Assembly: GCA_009377385.1 (NCBI GenBank)
Contig: WHUD01000010.1
Span: 1-62,002, forward strand
Length of the DNA: 62,002 nucleotides
Direction: 5' to 3'
DNA from: Actinophytocola sp.
GTDB lineage: Bacteria > Actinomycetota > Actinomycetes > Mycobacteriales > Pseudonocardiaceae
Shown: positions 18,146-27,698 of the stretch, in pieces
Layout: every line of letters begins with the position of its first letter
Numbering within the stretch: the first letter of the stretch is position 1
Position numbers and translations under genes: made by a program
The notes under the pieces: generated by a model
The model's input: the letters and a program-made list of their open reading frames with translations, nothing else
What the model was told of the DNA's origin: nothing
Database searches by the model: none

Positions 18146-19237
18146 TCAGCGCACCGGCTCACTGTGCACCAGTTCCACGATCCGGGTCAGCACGTCGGGA
18201 TCGGTCTCCGGCAGCACACCGTGGCCGAGGTTGAACACGTGACCCGCTGCGGTGCGGCCCTCGGCGACGATCCGCCGCACCTCTCGCTCGACGCCGTCCC
18301 AGGACGCCAGCAGCACGGCGGGGTCGAGGTTGCCCTGCACCACCGGCCGGTACTTGCCAGCGGGGCACGCGGCGGCGAGCCTGCTCACCGCGACGTCAAG
18401 CGGCAGGCGCCAGTCAACGCCGACGACATCGGCGCCCGCCTCGCGCATCGACGGCAGCAGCTCCGATGTGCCGACGCCGAAGTGGATGCGCGGCACCTGC
18501 GCGTCGGCGATGCCCTCGAACACCTTCGCCGAGTGCGGCATGACGTACTCGCGGTAGTCCCGCTCGGACAGCGTGCCTGCCCAGGAGTCGAAGAGCTGCA
18601 CCGCGTCGACCCCCGCGGCGAGCTGGGCGCGCAGGAACGTCAGGGCGACGTCGGCGAGCCGGTCCATCAGCTCGTGCCACAACGCTGGCTGCGAGTGCAT
18701 CAGCGCCTTGGTGCGCTCGTGGTGCTTGCTCGGCCCGCCCTCGACCAGGTATGAGGCCAGCGTGAACGGCGCCCCGGCGAAGCCGATCAACGGCGTCTGT
18801 CCCAACTGGGAGACCAGCAGTTTCACCCCAGCCGCGACCGCATCGACCTGGCCTTCAAGCAGCGGCGGCAGCGCGCGGACGTCGGCTGCGGAGCGGATCG
18901 GCGACGCGATCACCGGCCCGGTGCCCGCGACGATGTCGATCTCCACCCCTGCCGCCTTGAGCGGCACCACGATGTCGCTGAACAGGATCGCGGCGTCGAC
19001 GCCGTGCCTGCGCACCGGCTGCATCGTGATCTCGGCGAGCAGCTCTGGCTCGAAGCAGGAGTCGAGCATGGGGATGTCTTTGCGCAGCTCGCGGTACTCT
19101 GGCAGCGAGCGCCCGGCCTGGCGCATGAACCAGACCGGGATGTGGCGCGGGCATTCTCCCCTGGCCGCGGCGAGAAACGGCGACTCAGCGAGAACGCGCC
19201 GAGCGCCTGCGAGGGCTGGTTCAGTCAGTGAGGGCAT
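18146..19237 (-). CDS. hemE: Uroporphyrinogen decarboxylase
   Basis: The 363-residue enzyme decarboxylates uroporphyrinogen III to coproporphyrinogen III. The family signatures [13 protein letters not shown] near the N-terminus and [16 protein letters not shown] in the middle are intact, as is the substrate segment [12 protein letters not shown] 19237 is preferred; the GTG directly before it (19240) is equally possible. It is the first gene of the minus-strand hemE-hemY-hemQ set and is divergent from the DUF3000 gene. Confidence 0.95.
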   Translation of the reverse strand: MPSLTEPALAGARRVLAESPFLAAARGECPRHIPVWFMRQAGRSLPEYRELRKDIPMLDSCFEPELLAEITMQPVRRHGVDAAILFSDIVVPLKAAGVEIDIVAGTGPVIASPIRSAADVRALPPLLEGQVDAVAAGVKLLVSQLGQTPLIGFAGAPFTLASYLVEGGPSKHHERTKALMHSQPALWHELMDRLADVALTFLRAQLAAGVDAVQLFDSWAGTLSERDYREYVMPHSAKVFEGIADAQVPRIHFGVGTSELLPSMREAGADVVGVDWRLPLDVAVSRLAAACPAGKYRPVVQGNLDPAVLLASWDGVEREVRRIVAEGRTAAGHVFNLGHGVLPETDPDVLTRIVELVHSEPVR

Positions 19238-19369
19238 CACTGCTTATGATCCCACACGGCGATTCACCACTTCTTCCGCAGGCGTGCGATCCCTGTCACG
19301 GCGCCACGCGCCGCCGTCAGCTTGCCGGGTCCTCGGCGTGGCTGCGGCCCACCAGGAGCCGTTCCGTCC

Positions 19370-19375
19370 TACAGT
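19370..19375 (+). promoter_or_regulatory. Leaderless -10 hexamer of the DUF3000 gene
   Basis: TACAGT lies 7 nt before GTG 19383, and no ribosome-binding site separates them. Confidence 0.4.
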
Positions 19376-19382
19376 CAACGTC

Positions 19383-19946
19383 GTGTCTGCGATGACCCAA
19401 GCGCCTTCTGAGTTTCAGGCAGCAGTGGCGGCACTGCGGTCGGTGGAACCCCGGCCCGAGATCGAGCTGGAGCCGGTCCGGCCGCCGCAGCGGCTCGCGC
19501 CATGGTCCTACGCGCTGAGCTGCGAAGTCACCGGACCCGCCGAGGTACTGGCGTCAGGCAGACTCGTGTTGCTGCACGACCCGGACGGTCAGGAGGCGTG
19601 GCACGGTGTCCTCCGCCTCGTCACCTACGTCACCGCCGAGCTCGACGCCGAGCTGGCGTCCGACCCGTTTCTACCCTCGGTAGGCTGGTCCTGGCTCACC
19701 GAGGCACTGGAATCGACCGAGGCCAGCTACACCGCGCTCGGCGGCACCGTGACCGAGACGTCGTCGGCGCGCTTCGGTGACATCGCGGGACCGTCGCAGA
19801 CCGAGGACCTCGAATTGCGCGCGTCCTGGACGCCCCTGTCGAGCGACCTGAGGCCACACGGCGATGCGTTCTGTCAACTCATGGCCAGTGTGGTGGGCCT
19901 GCCACCGGTTGGTGTTAGCTTGTTCGGGCAACGTAGCGGTTCCTGA
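19383..19946 (+). CDS. DUF3000 domain protein
   Basis: The 187-residue protein is almost all DUF3000, an actinobacterial family of unknown function that consistently sits beside hemE (Rv2680 in M. tuberculosis). It is soluble, acidic and has no signal peptide or membrane helix. The conserved part includes LAPWSYALSCEV, FLPSVGWSWLTEAL and the C-terminal HGDAFCQLMASV. GTG 19383 is preferred because of the leaderless -10; ATG 19392 is an alternative. No catalytic motif is apparent. Confidence 0.85.
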   Translation: MSAMTQAPSEFQAAVAALRSVEPRPEIELEPVRPPQRLAPWSYALSCEVTGPAEVLASGRLVLLHDPDGQEAWHGVLRLVTYVTAELDAELASDPFLPSVGWSWLTEALESTEASYTALGGTVTETSSARFGDIAGPSQTEDLELRASWTPLSSDLRPHGDAFCQLMASVVGLPPVGVSLFGQRSGS

Positions 19947-20482
19947 ACGACCCAGCCGAGCCCCTGCGGGTCCTCTGGTGAGTGACATTCACCCGAACGT
20001 GGGCGCATCGCGCTGCCGGCCGACGCAACGCGGCGCAACACCCGCGCGTCTTCCTAGTAGCAACCTGGACTCGTGGTTTCGCGCGAAGATCGGTTCCTCC
20101 CTACGGTCCGCGCGTACGTCCGAAAGGGCGGCAGTGCTAGACCACGGTGCCCCGTCCAGGCCCGCTCTCGCAGGCGTGCGCACGCCTGCGAGAGTGGATG
20201 CACATGCACTCGCAGGCCCACGTCACCACGGCCAATTTCGTTACATCGCCCCTCACGCCCTGGGCGTTACAGGTTCGGAACTTATTAGCCCATCTGTGGG
20301 ACATCGACGTCAGACAGTGACGAATTCGTGCAAATACTTACCCAATCGATCCCCCCACTGACCCTCTCGGGCGGCTAGAGTGCTCTCCACGACACCACTT
20401 TCGGTCCATAGCTGGCGCGGCTAGATGGCCGAGGGTGCCTGTGCCGGTCGGGGGGCACGACCGACTCCAGGGAGGTAGTGAC
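19947..20482. other. Long non-coding region upstream of the WhiI-like gene
   Basis: These 536 bp hold no gene I can support. They contain a 30-bp perfect palindrome (20165-20194), a second partial copy of its arm (CTCGCAGGC near 20209), and a short inverted repeat ACGCCC-T-GGGCGT (20255-20267) flanked by CGTTACA copies. A -10-like TAGAGT (20376-20381) lies about 100 bp before the gene. The unusual length and density of symmetric sequence suggest a heavily regulated promoter for the downstream regulator. Confidence 0.6.
20165..20194. repeat. 30-bp perfect palindrome
   Basis: The left half CTCTCGCAGGCGTGC is followed at once by its exact reverse complement, with no spacer and no mismatch. With no loop and no U tract it is a poor terminator. 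It is more like a double operator or a cruciform-forming site. It lies about 290 bp before the WhiI-like gene. Confidence 0.75.
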
Positions 20483-21199
20483 GTGGCTACCGTCGGCTTT
20501 ACACAGGCCGTTCGATCCACGCCAGCCGGCAACTTGCCGGCAAGCATGGTTCCGCATCCGCGGGAAGAGCTGTTCTCAGTGCTCGTGGTCGACGACCACC
20601 CGTTGCTGAGGGAAGCGATTTCCGCACGACTCGCACAGATGGGTGCGGGTACCGTTCACGAGGCCGCCACGGTGGCCGAGGCGAGGTTACGGGCGTCGGC
20701 CACTGGGCCGTGCGATCTCGCGATCCTCGACCTCGGGTTGCCTGATGGCAGTGGCATCGAGCTGGTTACGGAGCTCCGTAGCCACGGGTGGCCTCGGGTT
20801 GTGGTGCTCGCGTCGTCAGACGACCCGTACGCGGTACGGGCTGCGTTCCAGGCAGGCGCCCAGGCGTACCTGCTGAAATCGGCATCACCAGTCGCGGTGA
20901 CCGACGGCGTCCGCAGGGTGCTCGAAGGTGGGGTGTACGCCGATCCCGGTGTCGCCCCGATTCTCGCGACAGGAACACGGGTGCCTGGCACCGACAACAC
21001 CCCGCGCGAGCTGTCCTCGCGTGAGGTGCAAGTGCTGCAGCTCGTCGCGGACGGCCAGTCCAACAAGGAAATCGGTGAGGAGCTCAACCTCTCCGCGCTC
21101 ACGGTGAAGTCTCACCTGTCGCGGATTGGCCGCAAGCTCGGCACCGGTGACCGGGCGCAGATGGTCGCCCTCGCCATGCGCGCGGGTGTCATTCGCTGA
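20483..21199 (+). CDS. NarL/LuxR-family response regulator, WhiI-like
   Basis: The 238-residue protein has a receiver domain (about 32-150) and a C-terminal LuxR helix-turn-helix with SSREVQVLQLVADGQSNKEIGEEL. Its place between hemE-DUF3000 and RNase D matches whiI of Streptomyces, an atypical regulator of sporulation septation. Unlike what is described for WhiI, the phosphorylation pocket looks complete: Asp37-Asp38, Asp83, Ser111 and Lys132. No cognate kinase is adjacent. Leu69 is a TTA codon, rare in this genome type and linked to bldA control in streptomycetes. The GTG start has GGAGG upstream. Confidence 0.75.
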   Translation: MATVGFTQAVRSTPAGNLPASMVPHPREELFSVLVVDDHPLLREAISARLAQMGAGTVHEAATVAEARLRASATGPCDLAILDLGLPDGSGIELVTELRSHGWPRVVVLASSDDPYAVRAAFQAGAQAYLLKSASPVAVTDGVRRVLEGGVYADPGVAPILATGTRVPGTDNTPRELSSREVQVLQLVADGQSNKEIGEELNLSALTVKSHLSRIGRKLGTGDRAQMVALAMRAGVIR

Positions 21200-21241
21200 T
21201 CACAGGTCCCTACGGGACGGACGGCGCACCCGTCCGTCCCG

Positions 21242-21247
21242 TAGGGT
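21242..21247 (+). promoter_or_regulatory. Leaderless -10 hexamer of the RNase D gene
   Basis: TAGGGT lies 7 nt before GTG 21255, with no ribosome-binding site between them. Confidence 0.35.
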
Positions 21248-21254
21248 TCCGTCC

Positions 21255-22517
21255 GTGACGGACTTCTCGGACAGCGCTGCCGGCATGGGCGGTGACGACT
21301 CGGCGGACCAGGCGACGATGACCCCGTTGCACGAGCCGAGGGACGGCATCCCCGACGTCGTCACGGACGACACTGCGCTTGCGCACGTTTGCGCACGGTT
21401 AGCCGGGGGCTCCGGCGCGATCGCCGTCGACACCGAACGGGCGTCCGGCTACCGCTACTGGCCCAAGGCTTATCTCATCCAGGTCCGCCGCGAGAGCGCG
21501 GGCACGCACCTGATCGACCCCATCGCGCTCGACGGCGGCCTCACGCCCCTTGTTGACGTCCTCAACGACGCGCCGTGGGTGCTGCACGCCGCATCGCAGG
21601 ATCTGCCCTGCCTCGCAGAGCTCGATCTGTATCCCGCGGCGCTGTTCGACACCGAACTCGCCGCGAGGCTCGCCGGGTACCAGCGGGTCGCGCTGGGCAC
21701 CATGGTCGAGCAACTGCTCGGCTACCGGCTGGAGAAGGGCCACAGCGCGGCCGACTGGTCCACCCGGCCGCTGCCGTCAGCCTGGCTGAACTACGCAGCA
21801 CTCGACGTCGAACTGCTGCTGCCGCTGCGTGATCAGCTCGCCGACGAGCTGGACCGGCAGGGCAAGCTCGGCTGGGCGGAGCAGGAGTTCGAAGCGGTGC
21901 GCACCGCACCGGCGCCGGAACCGAAGGCGGAACCGTGGCGGCGCACCTCGGGCATCCACAAGGTCAGGACGCCGAGGGCACTGGCCGCCGTGCGGGCGCT
22001 GTGGCAGGCGCGTGACCAGCTCGCCCGCAAGCGCGACCGCGCGCCGGGCAGGGTGCTGCCTGACAGCGCGATCATCGCGGCGGCCAGCGCGGATCCGCAC
22101 ACCGTCGAGCAGCTACGCGCGTTGCCGGTGTTCGGCGGCAAGATGCAGCGGCGCCTCTCGCCGATGTGGTTGCGGCACATCCAGATCGCGCGGGGACTGC
22201 CCAAGGAGGAGCTGCCGAGCGCGGCGCAGAACAACGGCGGTCCCCCGCCGCCGAGCCGCTGGTCCGACCGCGACCCAGACGCGGCGGCCCGGCTCTCCGC
22301 CGCCCGAACCGGGCTCACCGAGCTTGCCGAACAGCTGCGGCTGCCGGTGGAGAACCTGCTGCTGCCGGACCTCGTCCGCAGGCTGTGCTGGGAACCGCCC
22401 GCCGACGTCTCGCCCGACGCCCTCGCGGCGGAGCTCGCCGCGCGCGGCGCCCGCCCCTGGCAGGTGGAGCAGACCGCCGGGCTGCTGAGCGCTGCGCTGC
22501 GCACCACGAGTGGGTGA
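21255..22517 (+). CDS. rnd: Ribonuclease D-type 3'-5' exonuclease with HRDC domain
   Basis: The 420-residue protein has a DEDD exonuclease domain (about 40-210) starting with IAVDTERASG, where Asp and Glu bind metal, and an HRDC domain around residues 240-320. It is expected to trim structured RNA, such as tRNA precursors. The orthologue Rv2681 occupies the same position beside DUF3000. Leu49 is encoded by TTA. The GTG start follows a leaderless -10. The stop lies 13 bp from that of the convergent histidine kinase gene. Confidence 0.88.
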   Translation: MTDFSDSAAGMGGDDSADQATMTPLHEPRDGIPDVVTDDTALAHVCARLAGGSGAIAVDTERASGYRYWPKAYLIQVRRESAGTHLIDPIALDGGLTPLVDVLNDAPWVLHAASQDLPCLAELDLYPAALFDTELAARLAGYQRVALGTMVEQLLGYRLEKGHSAADWSTRPLPSAWLNYAALDVELLLPLRDQLADELDRQGKLGWAEQEFEAVRTAPAPEPKAEPWRRTSGIHKVRTPRALAAVRALWQARDQLARKRDRAPGRVLPDSAIIAAASADPHTVEQLRALPVFGGKMQRRLSPMWLRHIQIARGLPKEELPSAAQNNGGPPPPSRWSDRDPDAAARLSAARTGLTELAEQLRLPVENLLLPDLVRRLCWEPPADVSPDALAAELAARGARPWQVEQTAGLLSAALRTTSG

Positions 22518-22530
22518 TGTCCTGGCACGG

Positions 22531-23664
22531 TCACGTGCTCGGCAGCGTCACCGTCACCCCAAGCCCGCCGCCGACAACCGGCTCCGCGGAGACGGTGCCA
22601 TCGTGGGCGTCGACGGCGGCCCGCACGATAGACAGCCCGAGCCCGGCGCCGGAGCGCCCGGTACGGCCGGCTCCGCCCCGGTGAAACGGCTCGAACAGCT
22701 CCGCCACCGTCGCTGGGTCGATCAGCGGCCCGGTGGAACGCACGGTCAACGTCGAGCGCGTCGCGAACGCCTCGGTGCGCACGGTGATCCAGCCGCCATC
22801 GACGTTGTGCCGCACCGCGTTCTCCAGAAGGTTGCCCGCCACCCGCTCCAGCAGCGCGGCGTCGCCCACAGCGGGCGCGGGATTGACGTCGAGCTCCACC
22901 CGCAGGCCCCGCTGCGCAGCCTCATCCTCGACCGCCTGCCACGCGCTGCCGACCACAGTGCCGAGGTCGACCGGCTCCCGGACGGCCAGCCCAGCGGCGT
23001 CGGTGCGGGCGAGCAGCAGCAGCGCGCCGACCAGCTGCTCCGCACGCCAGGTGGCGGTGCGGACCACCTCCGCCATCCGCCGCAGCTCGGCCTCGTCGGC
23101 GTTGTCATCGGACAGGGTGACATCCAACTCGGTGCGGATCACCGTCAGCGGCGTGCGCAGTTCGTGGCTGGCGTTGGCGACGAATCGACGTTGCGCGTCG
23201 AACGCCCCGGCGAGCCGGTCCAGCATGTCGTCGATGGTCTCGGCGAGCGCCGCCAGCTCGTCGCGCGGGCGCAGCTCGCCGATCCGCTCGTCAAGCGACT
23301 CGGCGGACAGCCGTCGCGCGGTGCCCGCGATCTCCGCGAGCGGGCGCAGCACCCGCGACGTCAGCGTCCACGCCAGTATCCCGGCGGCGAGCACCACGAA
23401 CCCGAACGCCAGCCCGCCTGCCAGCAGCACCCGCTCCCGCGCCTCGGCGCGCAGGTGATCGGCCAGCGCGGACGCCTCGACCTTGGAGCCGTCGACCTCA
23501 ACCATGGTGCCGGGCGGCATCTGCGGCACGGCGGCAACGGAGTCGCGCACCAGCAGCCACGCCAGCACAAGCAGCGCGGCGCTGACGCCCGCCGTCAGGC
23601 ACACGGCAAGTAGCGTGATGCGCCCGCGGAGGCCGAGGGCGGGCAGCGGCACCCTGCCGATCAC
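22531..23664 (-). CDS. HAMP-domain sensor histidine kinase
   Basis: The 377-residue membrane kinase has two membrane helices (about 16-40 and 80-102) bracketing a short external loop of about 40 residues. A HAMP domain, HisKA with phospho-acceptor His167 in NASHELRTPL, and a HATPase domain with NLLENAVRHN and GAGLGLSIV follow. The small sensor loop suggests detection within or at the membrane. Its GTG overlaps the response regulator stop by 4 bp, so the two are translated together and form a pair. The signal is unknown. Confidence 0.88.
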   Translation of the reverse strand: MIGRVPLPALGLRGRITLLAVCLTAGVSAALLVLAWLLVRDSVAAVPQMPPGTMVEVDGSKVEASALADHLRAEARERVLLAGGLAFGFVVLAAGILAWTLTSRVLRPLAEIAGTARRLSAESLDERIGELRPRDELAALAETIDDMLDRLAGAFDAQRRFVANASHELRTPLTVIRTELDVTLSDDNADEAELRRMAEVVRTATWRAEQLVGALLLLARTDAAGLAVREPVDLGTVVGSAWQAVEDEAAQRGLRVELDVNPAPAVGDAALLERVAGNLLENAVRHNVDGGWITVRTEAFATRSTLTVRSTGPLIDPATVAELFEPFHRGGAGRTGRSGAGLGLSIVRAAVDAHDGTVSAEPVVGGGLGVTVTLPST

Positions 23665-24341
23665 GCTTGCGCGGCTGTGCCGGCGCCGGGAACGCGGTAG
23701 CCGGAACCGACGACGGTCTCGATGATCCCTGGCTCGCCGAGCTTCTTGCGCAGCGTCATCACGGTGACCCGCACCGTCGTGGTGAACGGGTCGGCGTTCT
23801 CGTCCCAGACCCGCTCGAGCAGCTCCTCGCTGCTGACGACCGCGCCACCCGCCCCGAGCAGCACCTCGAGCACGCCGAACTCCTTGCGGGTCAGCTCAAT
23901 CAGCCCGCTGTCGCGGTGCACGGTGCGCTTAGCTGGGTCGAGCCGGACGTCGCCAGCCGTCAGCAGCGGCGGTTTCGCCGGGGTGGAGCGCCTGCCGAGT
24001 GCCCGCACCCGCGCGACCAGCTCCGGGAACGCGAAGGGCTTGGCGAGGTAGTCGTCCGCGCCGAGGGACAGACCGGTGACCCGGTCTTCCACCGTGCCGC
24101 TCGCGGTCAGCATCAGCACGCGCGAGAGCTGGCCCGAGGCCACGATCTCCTGGCACAGCTCGTCACCCGGCATGCCGGGCAGGTCCCTGTCGAGCACGAT
24201 CACGTCGTACCGGGTGATCATGGCCTTCTCGTGCCCGTCGTCACCGTTGAGCGCGACGTCGACGGCCATGCCCTCGCGTCGCAGGCCCCGCGCGACCGCT
24301 TCGGCCAGCGCCTCCTCGTCCTCAACTACCAGTACTCGCAC
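23661..24341 (-). CDS. OmpR/PhoB-family response regulator
   Basis: A 226-residue regulator with an intact receiver (acidic pair Glu7-Asp8, phospho-acceptor Asp51 in VIVLDRDLP, Lys in LAKPF) and a C-terminal winged-helix DNA-binding domain ending in VVGSGYRV. It is upstream of and overlaps its cognate histidine kinase gene. The target genes are unknown, and no direct repeat typical of an OmpR site was recognised in the short 32-bp gap before dxs. Confidence 0.9.
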   Translation of the reverse strand: MRVLVVEDEEALAEAVARGLRREGMAVDVALNGDDGHEKAMITRYDVIVLDRDLPGMPGDELCQEIVASGQLSRVLMLTASGTVEDRVTGLSLGADDYLAKPFAFPELVARVRALGRRSTPAKPPLLTAGDVRLDPAKRTVHRDSGLIELTRKEFGVLEVLLGAGGAVVSSEELLERVWDENADPFTTTVRVTVMTLRKKLGEPGIIETVVGSGYRVPGAGTAAQA

Positions 24342-24373
24342 GTCGCTACCGTGCCACAGGCCGCGATGAGACG

Positions 24374-26308
24374 TCAGTTGGGGCTCTCCGGTGCGGTTTC
24401 ATCGATCGGGTTGTCCGCATCGACGTCCAGCCGGTCGGCCACCCACTCAGTGACCCGGCGGGCGACGTCCTGCGCCGTGAGGCCCAGCTCGGCGAGCACC
24501 TCGCCCCGGGAGGCGTGCGAGTGGAACCGCTGCGGCACCCCGAGGTCACGCAGCGGCACGTCGACGTCGGCGTCCCGTAACGCCTGCGCGAAGGCCGTCC
24601 CGAAGCCACCGTGACGTCCGCTGTCCTCCACCGAGACGACTAGCCGGTGCCGCCGCGCCAGCGCGACCAGCTCCGTTGGCACCGGCAGCACCCAGCGCGG
24701 GTCGACCACGGTGACGCCGATGCCCTGGTCGGCGAGCTTGTCGGCGGCGTCGAGGCCGAGCTGGGAGAACGCGCCCACCGCGACTAGCAGCACATCCTCC
24801 GAGTCGGTGCCAATCGAACTGGCCTCCCGCAATACATCGACGCCACCCTCACGGCGCACCGCCTCGATCGGCGCGCCGACGCTGCCCCGGGAGAACCGCA
24901 GCGCCGTCGGGCCGTCGGAGACCGCGACGGCCTCGCGCAGCTCCTCCCGCAGCGTCGGCTCGTCGCGCGGCGCCGCCACCCGCATGCCGGGCACCATTCC
25001 CAGCAGCGACAGGTCCCACATGCCGTGGTGGCTCGCACCGTCTGGCCCGGTAATGCCCGCCCTGTCCAGCACGAACGTCACGGCCTGCCGGTGCATCGCG
25101 ACGTCCATCAGCATCTGGTCGAACGCGCGGTTCAGGAACGTCGAGTAGATCGCGACGACCGGATGCATGCCGCCCATGGCGAGCCCTGCCGCCGACGTCA
25201 CCGCGTGCTGCTCGGCGATGCCGACGTCGAACACCCGCTCCGGGTGCGCGTCCGCGAGCTTGTGCAGTCCGGTCGAGTGCAGCATCGCCGCGGTGATCCC
25301 CACGATGTCGGACCGGTTCTCGGCGACCCGCACCAGTTCGTCGCCGAACACCGACGTCCAGCTCGTGCCCTTGGCAGGCGCCTTGCCCGTCGCCGGATCG
25401 ACAGCGGCCGTCTGGTGCATCTGGTCGACCTCGTCGTTGACGGCGGGCGGATAGCCCTGCCCCTTCTGCGTGACCGCGTGCACGATCACCGGCTGCCGGA
25501 ACGCCTTCGCGCGAGTCAGCGCGGACTCAAGCGCGTGAAGGTCGTGCCCGTCGACGGGGCCGAGGTATTTCAGCCCGAGGTCGGAGAACAGCGCCTGCGG
25601 GCTCAGCGCGTCCTTGAGGCCTGCCTTGGCGGCGTGCGCCGCCGCGTACATCGGTTTGCCGACCACCGGGGTGTGCTGCAGCAGCTCCTTGCCGCGCTGC
25701 AGGAACCGCTCGTAACCCGGCTGCAGGCGCAGGGACGCAAGCCGCTCGGCGATGCCGCCGATGGTGGGCAGGTAGGAGCGGCCGTTGTCGTTGACCACGA
25801 TCACGACGGGGCGTTCCGACGCCGCGATGTTGTTCAGCGCCTCCCAGCACATGCCGCCGGTCAGCGCGCCGTCGCCAACGACGGCGACGACGGTGCGGCC
25901 GTCCGCGCCGGACAGCTCGAACGCCTTCGCCAGCCCGTCCGCATAGGACAGCGCGGTGGATGCGTGGCTGTTCTCGACGAGGTCGTGCTCGCTCTCCTCC
26001 CGCGAGGGGTAGCCCGACACGCCGCCGCGCTGGCGCAGCAGATCGAAGCCGTCCAGCCTGCCGGTGAGCATCTTGTGCACGTAGCTCTGGTGGCCGACGT
26101 CCCAGACCAGCGCGTCTTTGGGCGACTCGAACACCCGGTGCAACGCCAGTGTCAGCTCGACGACGCCGAGGTTCGGGCCGAGGTGCCCGCCAGCGGCACT
26201 GACCTTGTCGACGAGGAACTCCCTGATCTCAGCCGCGAGCTGAACCAGTTCGTCCTCACTGAGCCGGGTGAGATCCCGGGGCTCCTGCACGGTTTCGAGC
26301 ACGGTCAC
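24374..26308 (-). CDS. dxs: 1-deoxy-D-xylulose-5-phosphate synthase
   Basis: The 644-residue thiamine diphosphate enzyme makes DXP from pyruvate and glyceraldehyde 3-phosphate, the entry step of the MEP isoprenoid pathway. The ThDP motif [16 protein letters not shown], the N-terminal GGHLGPNLG and the transketolase-type [12 protein letters not shown] are all present. GTG 26308 is chosen because AGGTGGAG precedes it and because the length is then normal; the open frame extends further upstream without support. It lies at the same place relative to RNase D and the RNA methyltransferase as Rv2682c. Confidence 0.95.
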   Translation of the reverse strand: MTVLETVQEPRDLTRLSEDELVQLAAEIREFLVDKVSAAGGHLGPNLGVVELTLALHRVFESPKDALVWDVGHQSYVHKMLTGRLDGFDLLRQRGGVSGYPSREESEHDLVENSHASTALSYADGLAKAFELSGADGRTVVAVVGDGALTGGMCWEALNNIAASERPVVIVVNDNGRSYLPTIGGIAERLASLRLQPGYERFLQRGKELLQHTPVVGKPMYAAAHAAKAGLKDALSPQALFSDLGLKYLGPVDGHDLHALESALTRAKAFRQPVIVHAVTQKGQGYPPAVNDEVDQMHQTAAVDPATGKAPAKGTSWTSVFGDELVRVAENRSDIVGITAAMLHSTGLHKLADAHPERVFDVGIAEQHAVTSAAGLAMGGMHPVVAIYSTFLNRAFDQMLMDVAMHRQAVTFVLDRAGITGPDGASHHGMWDLSLLGMVPGMRVAAPRDEPTLREELREAVAVSDGPTALRFSRGSVGAPIEAVRREGGVDVLREASSIGTDSEDVLLVAVGAFSQLGLDAADKLADQGIGVTVVDPRWVLPVPTELVALARRHRLVVSVEDSGRHGGFGTAFAQALRDADVDVPLRDLGVPQRFHSHASRGEVLAELGLTAQDVARRVTEWVADRLDVDADNPIDETAPESPN

Positions 26309-26405
26309 GCTCCACCTCGTCTCCAGCCCACGTTCTGGGAACCGTTGTACCAGTCTAGGAGTGGCAGCCCACCCGAAAGTGGCCACCCGGGCGGTGTGAG
26401 ACCCG

Positions 26406-27644
26406 CTACGCGGTGCTATCGGGACGCAACAGCGCGACGCATTCGACGTGGTGGGTCAGCGGAAATGCGTCGAATGCCCGCAACTCGGACAGTTGATAAC
26501 CATGGGTGGCGAGTATCGCCAGATCTCGGGCGAGTGCCGCCGGATCGCACGCGACGTACACGATCCGCTCGGGCCCGCGCGCCGCGATGGCGTCCACGAC
26601 GGCCTTGCCAGCGCCCTTACGGGGCGGGTCGAGCACCACCACCTGCGGCAATCCGGCGAGGCGGTCGAGCTGCCGCGCGACGCTCCCCTGCCGCCACTCC
26701 ACCTGACGCAGCTCGGCCAGCGCCCTGCGCCCGTCGGCCACCGCCTGCCGGGACGACTCCACGGCGACGACGTGGCCGTCCGCGCCGACCTGGTCGGCCA
26801 GCACGGCCGCGAACAGCCCGACTCCGGCGTAGAGATCCCACGCCAGCGCGCCCTCTTCCACCTGCGCCCACTCCGCGACGACGTCGGCGAACGTCTCCGC
26901 GGCTGCGGGGTGCACCTGCCAGAAGCCGTGCGCGTCGAAGCGCCAGTCGCGTCCCGCCGCGCGCTCGCGCGCCTGCCCGCCCGCCAGCTGCCCGGTCTTC
27001 GTCCTCCCCCGAACGGTCTGGCTCGTCCGCACGTGCACCCGCCCGGCGCCGTCCCAGGTGACCTCGATGTCCGCGCCGGGTCGCCAGCGCCGCGTGAGGA
27101 CGTCGTCCAGTGCGCCGGGGACCGTGATGGCGCAGCCGTGTCCCTCCAGCGGGATCACATGGTGGCTGCGGTGCGCCCGCAGTCCTGCCCGGCCATCCTT
27201 GCCCGCCACCAGGCGGGTGCGGGTGCGCCAGCCAAGCGGGCCACCGGGCAGTTCCTCGACCTCGACGTCTCGCTCGATCCCGGCTAGGCGTGTGAGCTGC
27301 TCGGCGACGACGGCGGCCTTCAGCTCGCGCTGGGCGGCCGGCGATGCGTGCTGCCAGTCGCAGCCGCCGCACCCGCCCGGCCCGGACACGGGACACGGCG
27401 GCGTCACTCTGCCCGGCGCGGCGTCGTGGATCTCGACGGCGTCGGCGCGGCAGAACGACCCGCCGTTGTCCTCGGTGACCACGGCCCGCACCCGCTCGCC
27501 TGGCAGGCAGTGCCGGACGAACACCACCCTGCCCTCGTGCCGTGCGACGCAGTGGCCGCCGTGCGCGACGGCGTCGATGGTGAGATCGATGCGCCGCCCC
27601 AGCCAGTTCGCCGCAGCGGCCGCAGGCTGTCGGTCGGTATTCAT
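26406..27644 (-). CDS. TRAM-domain class I SAM-dependent RNA m5U methyltransferase
   Basis: The 412-residue protein is of the TrmA/RlmD (RumA) family that makes 5-methyluridine in rRNA or tRNA. It has an N-terminal TRAM domain (about 15-75), a 4Fe-4S-type cysteine cluster with [19 protein letters not shown]-binding DLYAGVGLF, the DPPRKGAG motif and the catalytic cysteine in YVACDPAAL. The target nucleotide is not predictable. The orthologue Rv2689c also sits next to the ceoBC genes. It is divergent from ceoB with 54 bp between starts. A TACTGT hexamer on the minus strand 9 nt before the ATG suggests an almost leaderless mRNA. Confidence 0.88.
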   Translation of the reverse strand: MNTDRQPAAAAANWLGRRIDLTIDAVAHGGHCVARHEGRVVFVRHCLPGERVRAVVTEDNGGSFCRADAVEIHDAAPGRVTPPCPVSGPGGCGGCDWQHASPAAQRELKAAVVAEQLTRLAGIERDVEVEELPGGPLGWRTRTRLVAGKDGRAGLRAHRSHHVIPLEGHGCAITVPGALDDVLTRRWRPGADIEVTWDGAGRVHVRTSQTVRGRTKTGQLAGGQARERAAGRDWRFDAHGFWQVHPAAAETFADVVAEWAQVEEGALAWDLYAGVGLFAAVLADQVGADGHVVAVESSRQAVADGRRALAELRQVEWRQGSVARQLDRLAGLPQVVVLDPPRKGAGKAVVDAIAARGPERIVYVACDPAALARDLAILATHGYQLSELRAFDAFPLTHHVECVALLRPDSTA

Positions 27645-27698
27645 GAGACGTCAACAGTAACCTGGGCGGCAGACCAGACGGTGTTGGGAGGTAACGGC

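Noticed and set aside
22531-24341. Assignment of the two-component pair to a named system such as MtrAB, PrrAB or TcrXY
   Set aside because: The motifs only establish the OmpR and HAMP-kinase classes; the flanking genes do not match any named system's context.
25025-27061. 678-codon plus-strand frame opposite dxs and the RNA methyltransferase gene
   Set aside because: Arg/His/Pro-rich antisense translation of two well-supported genes; no start signal or domain.
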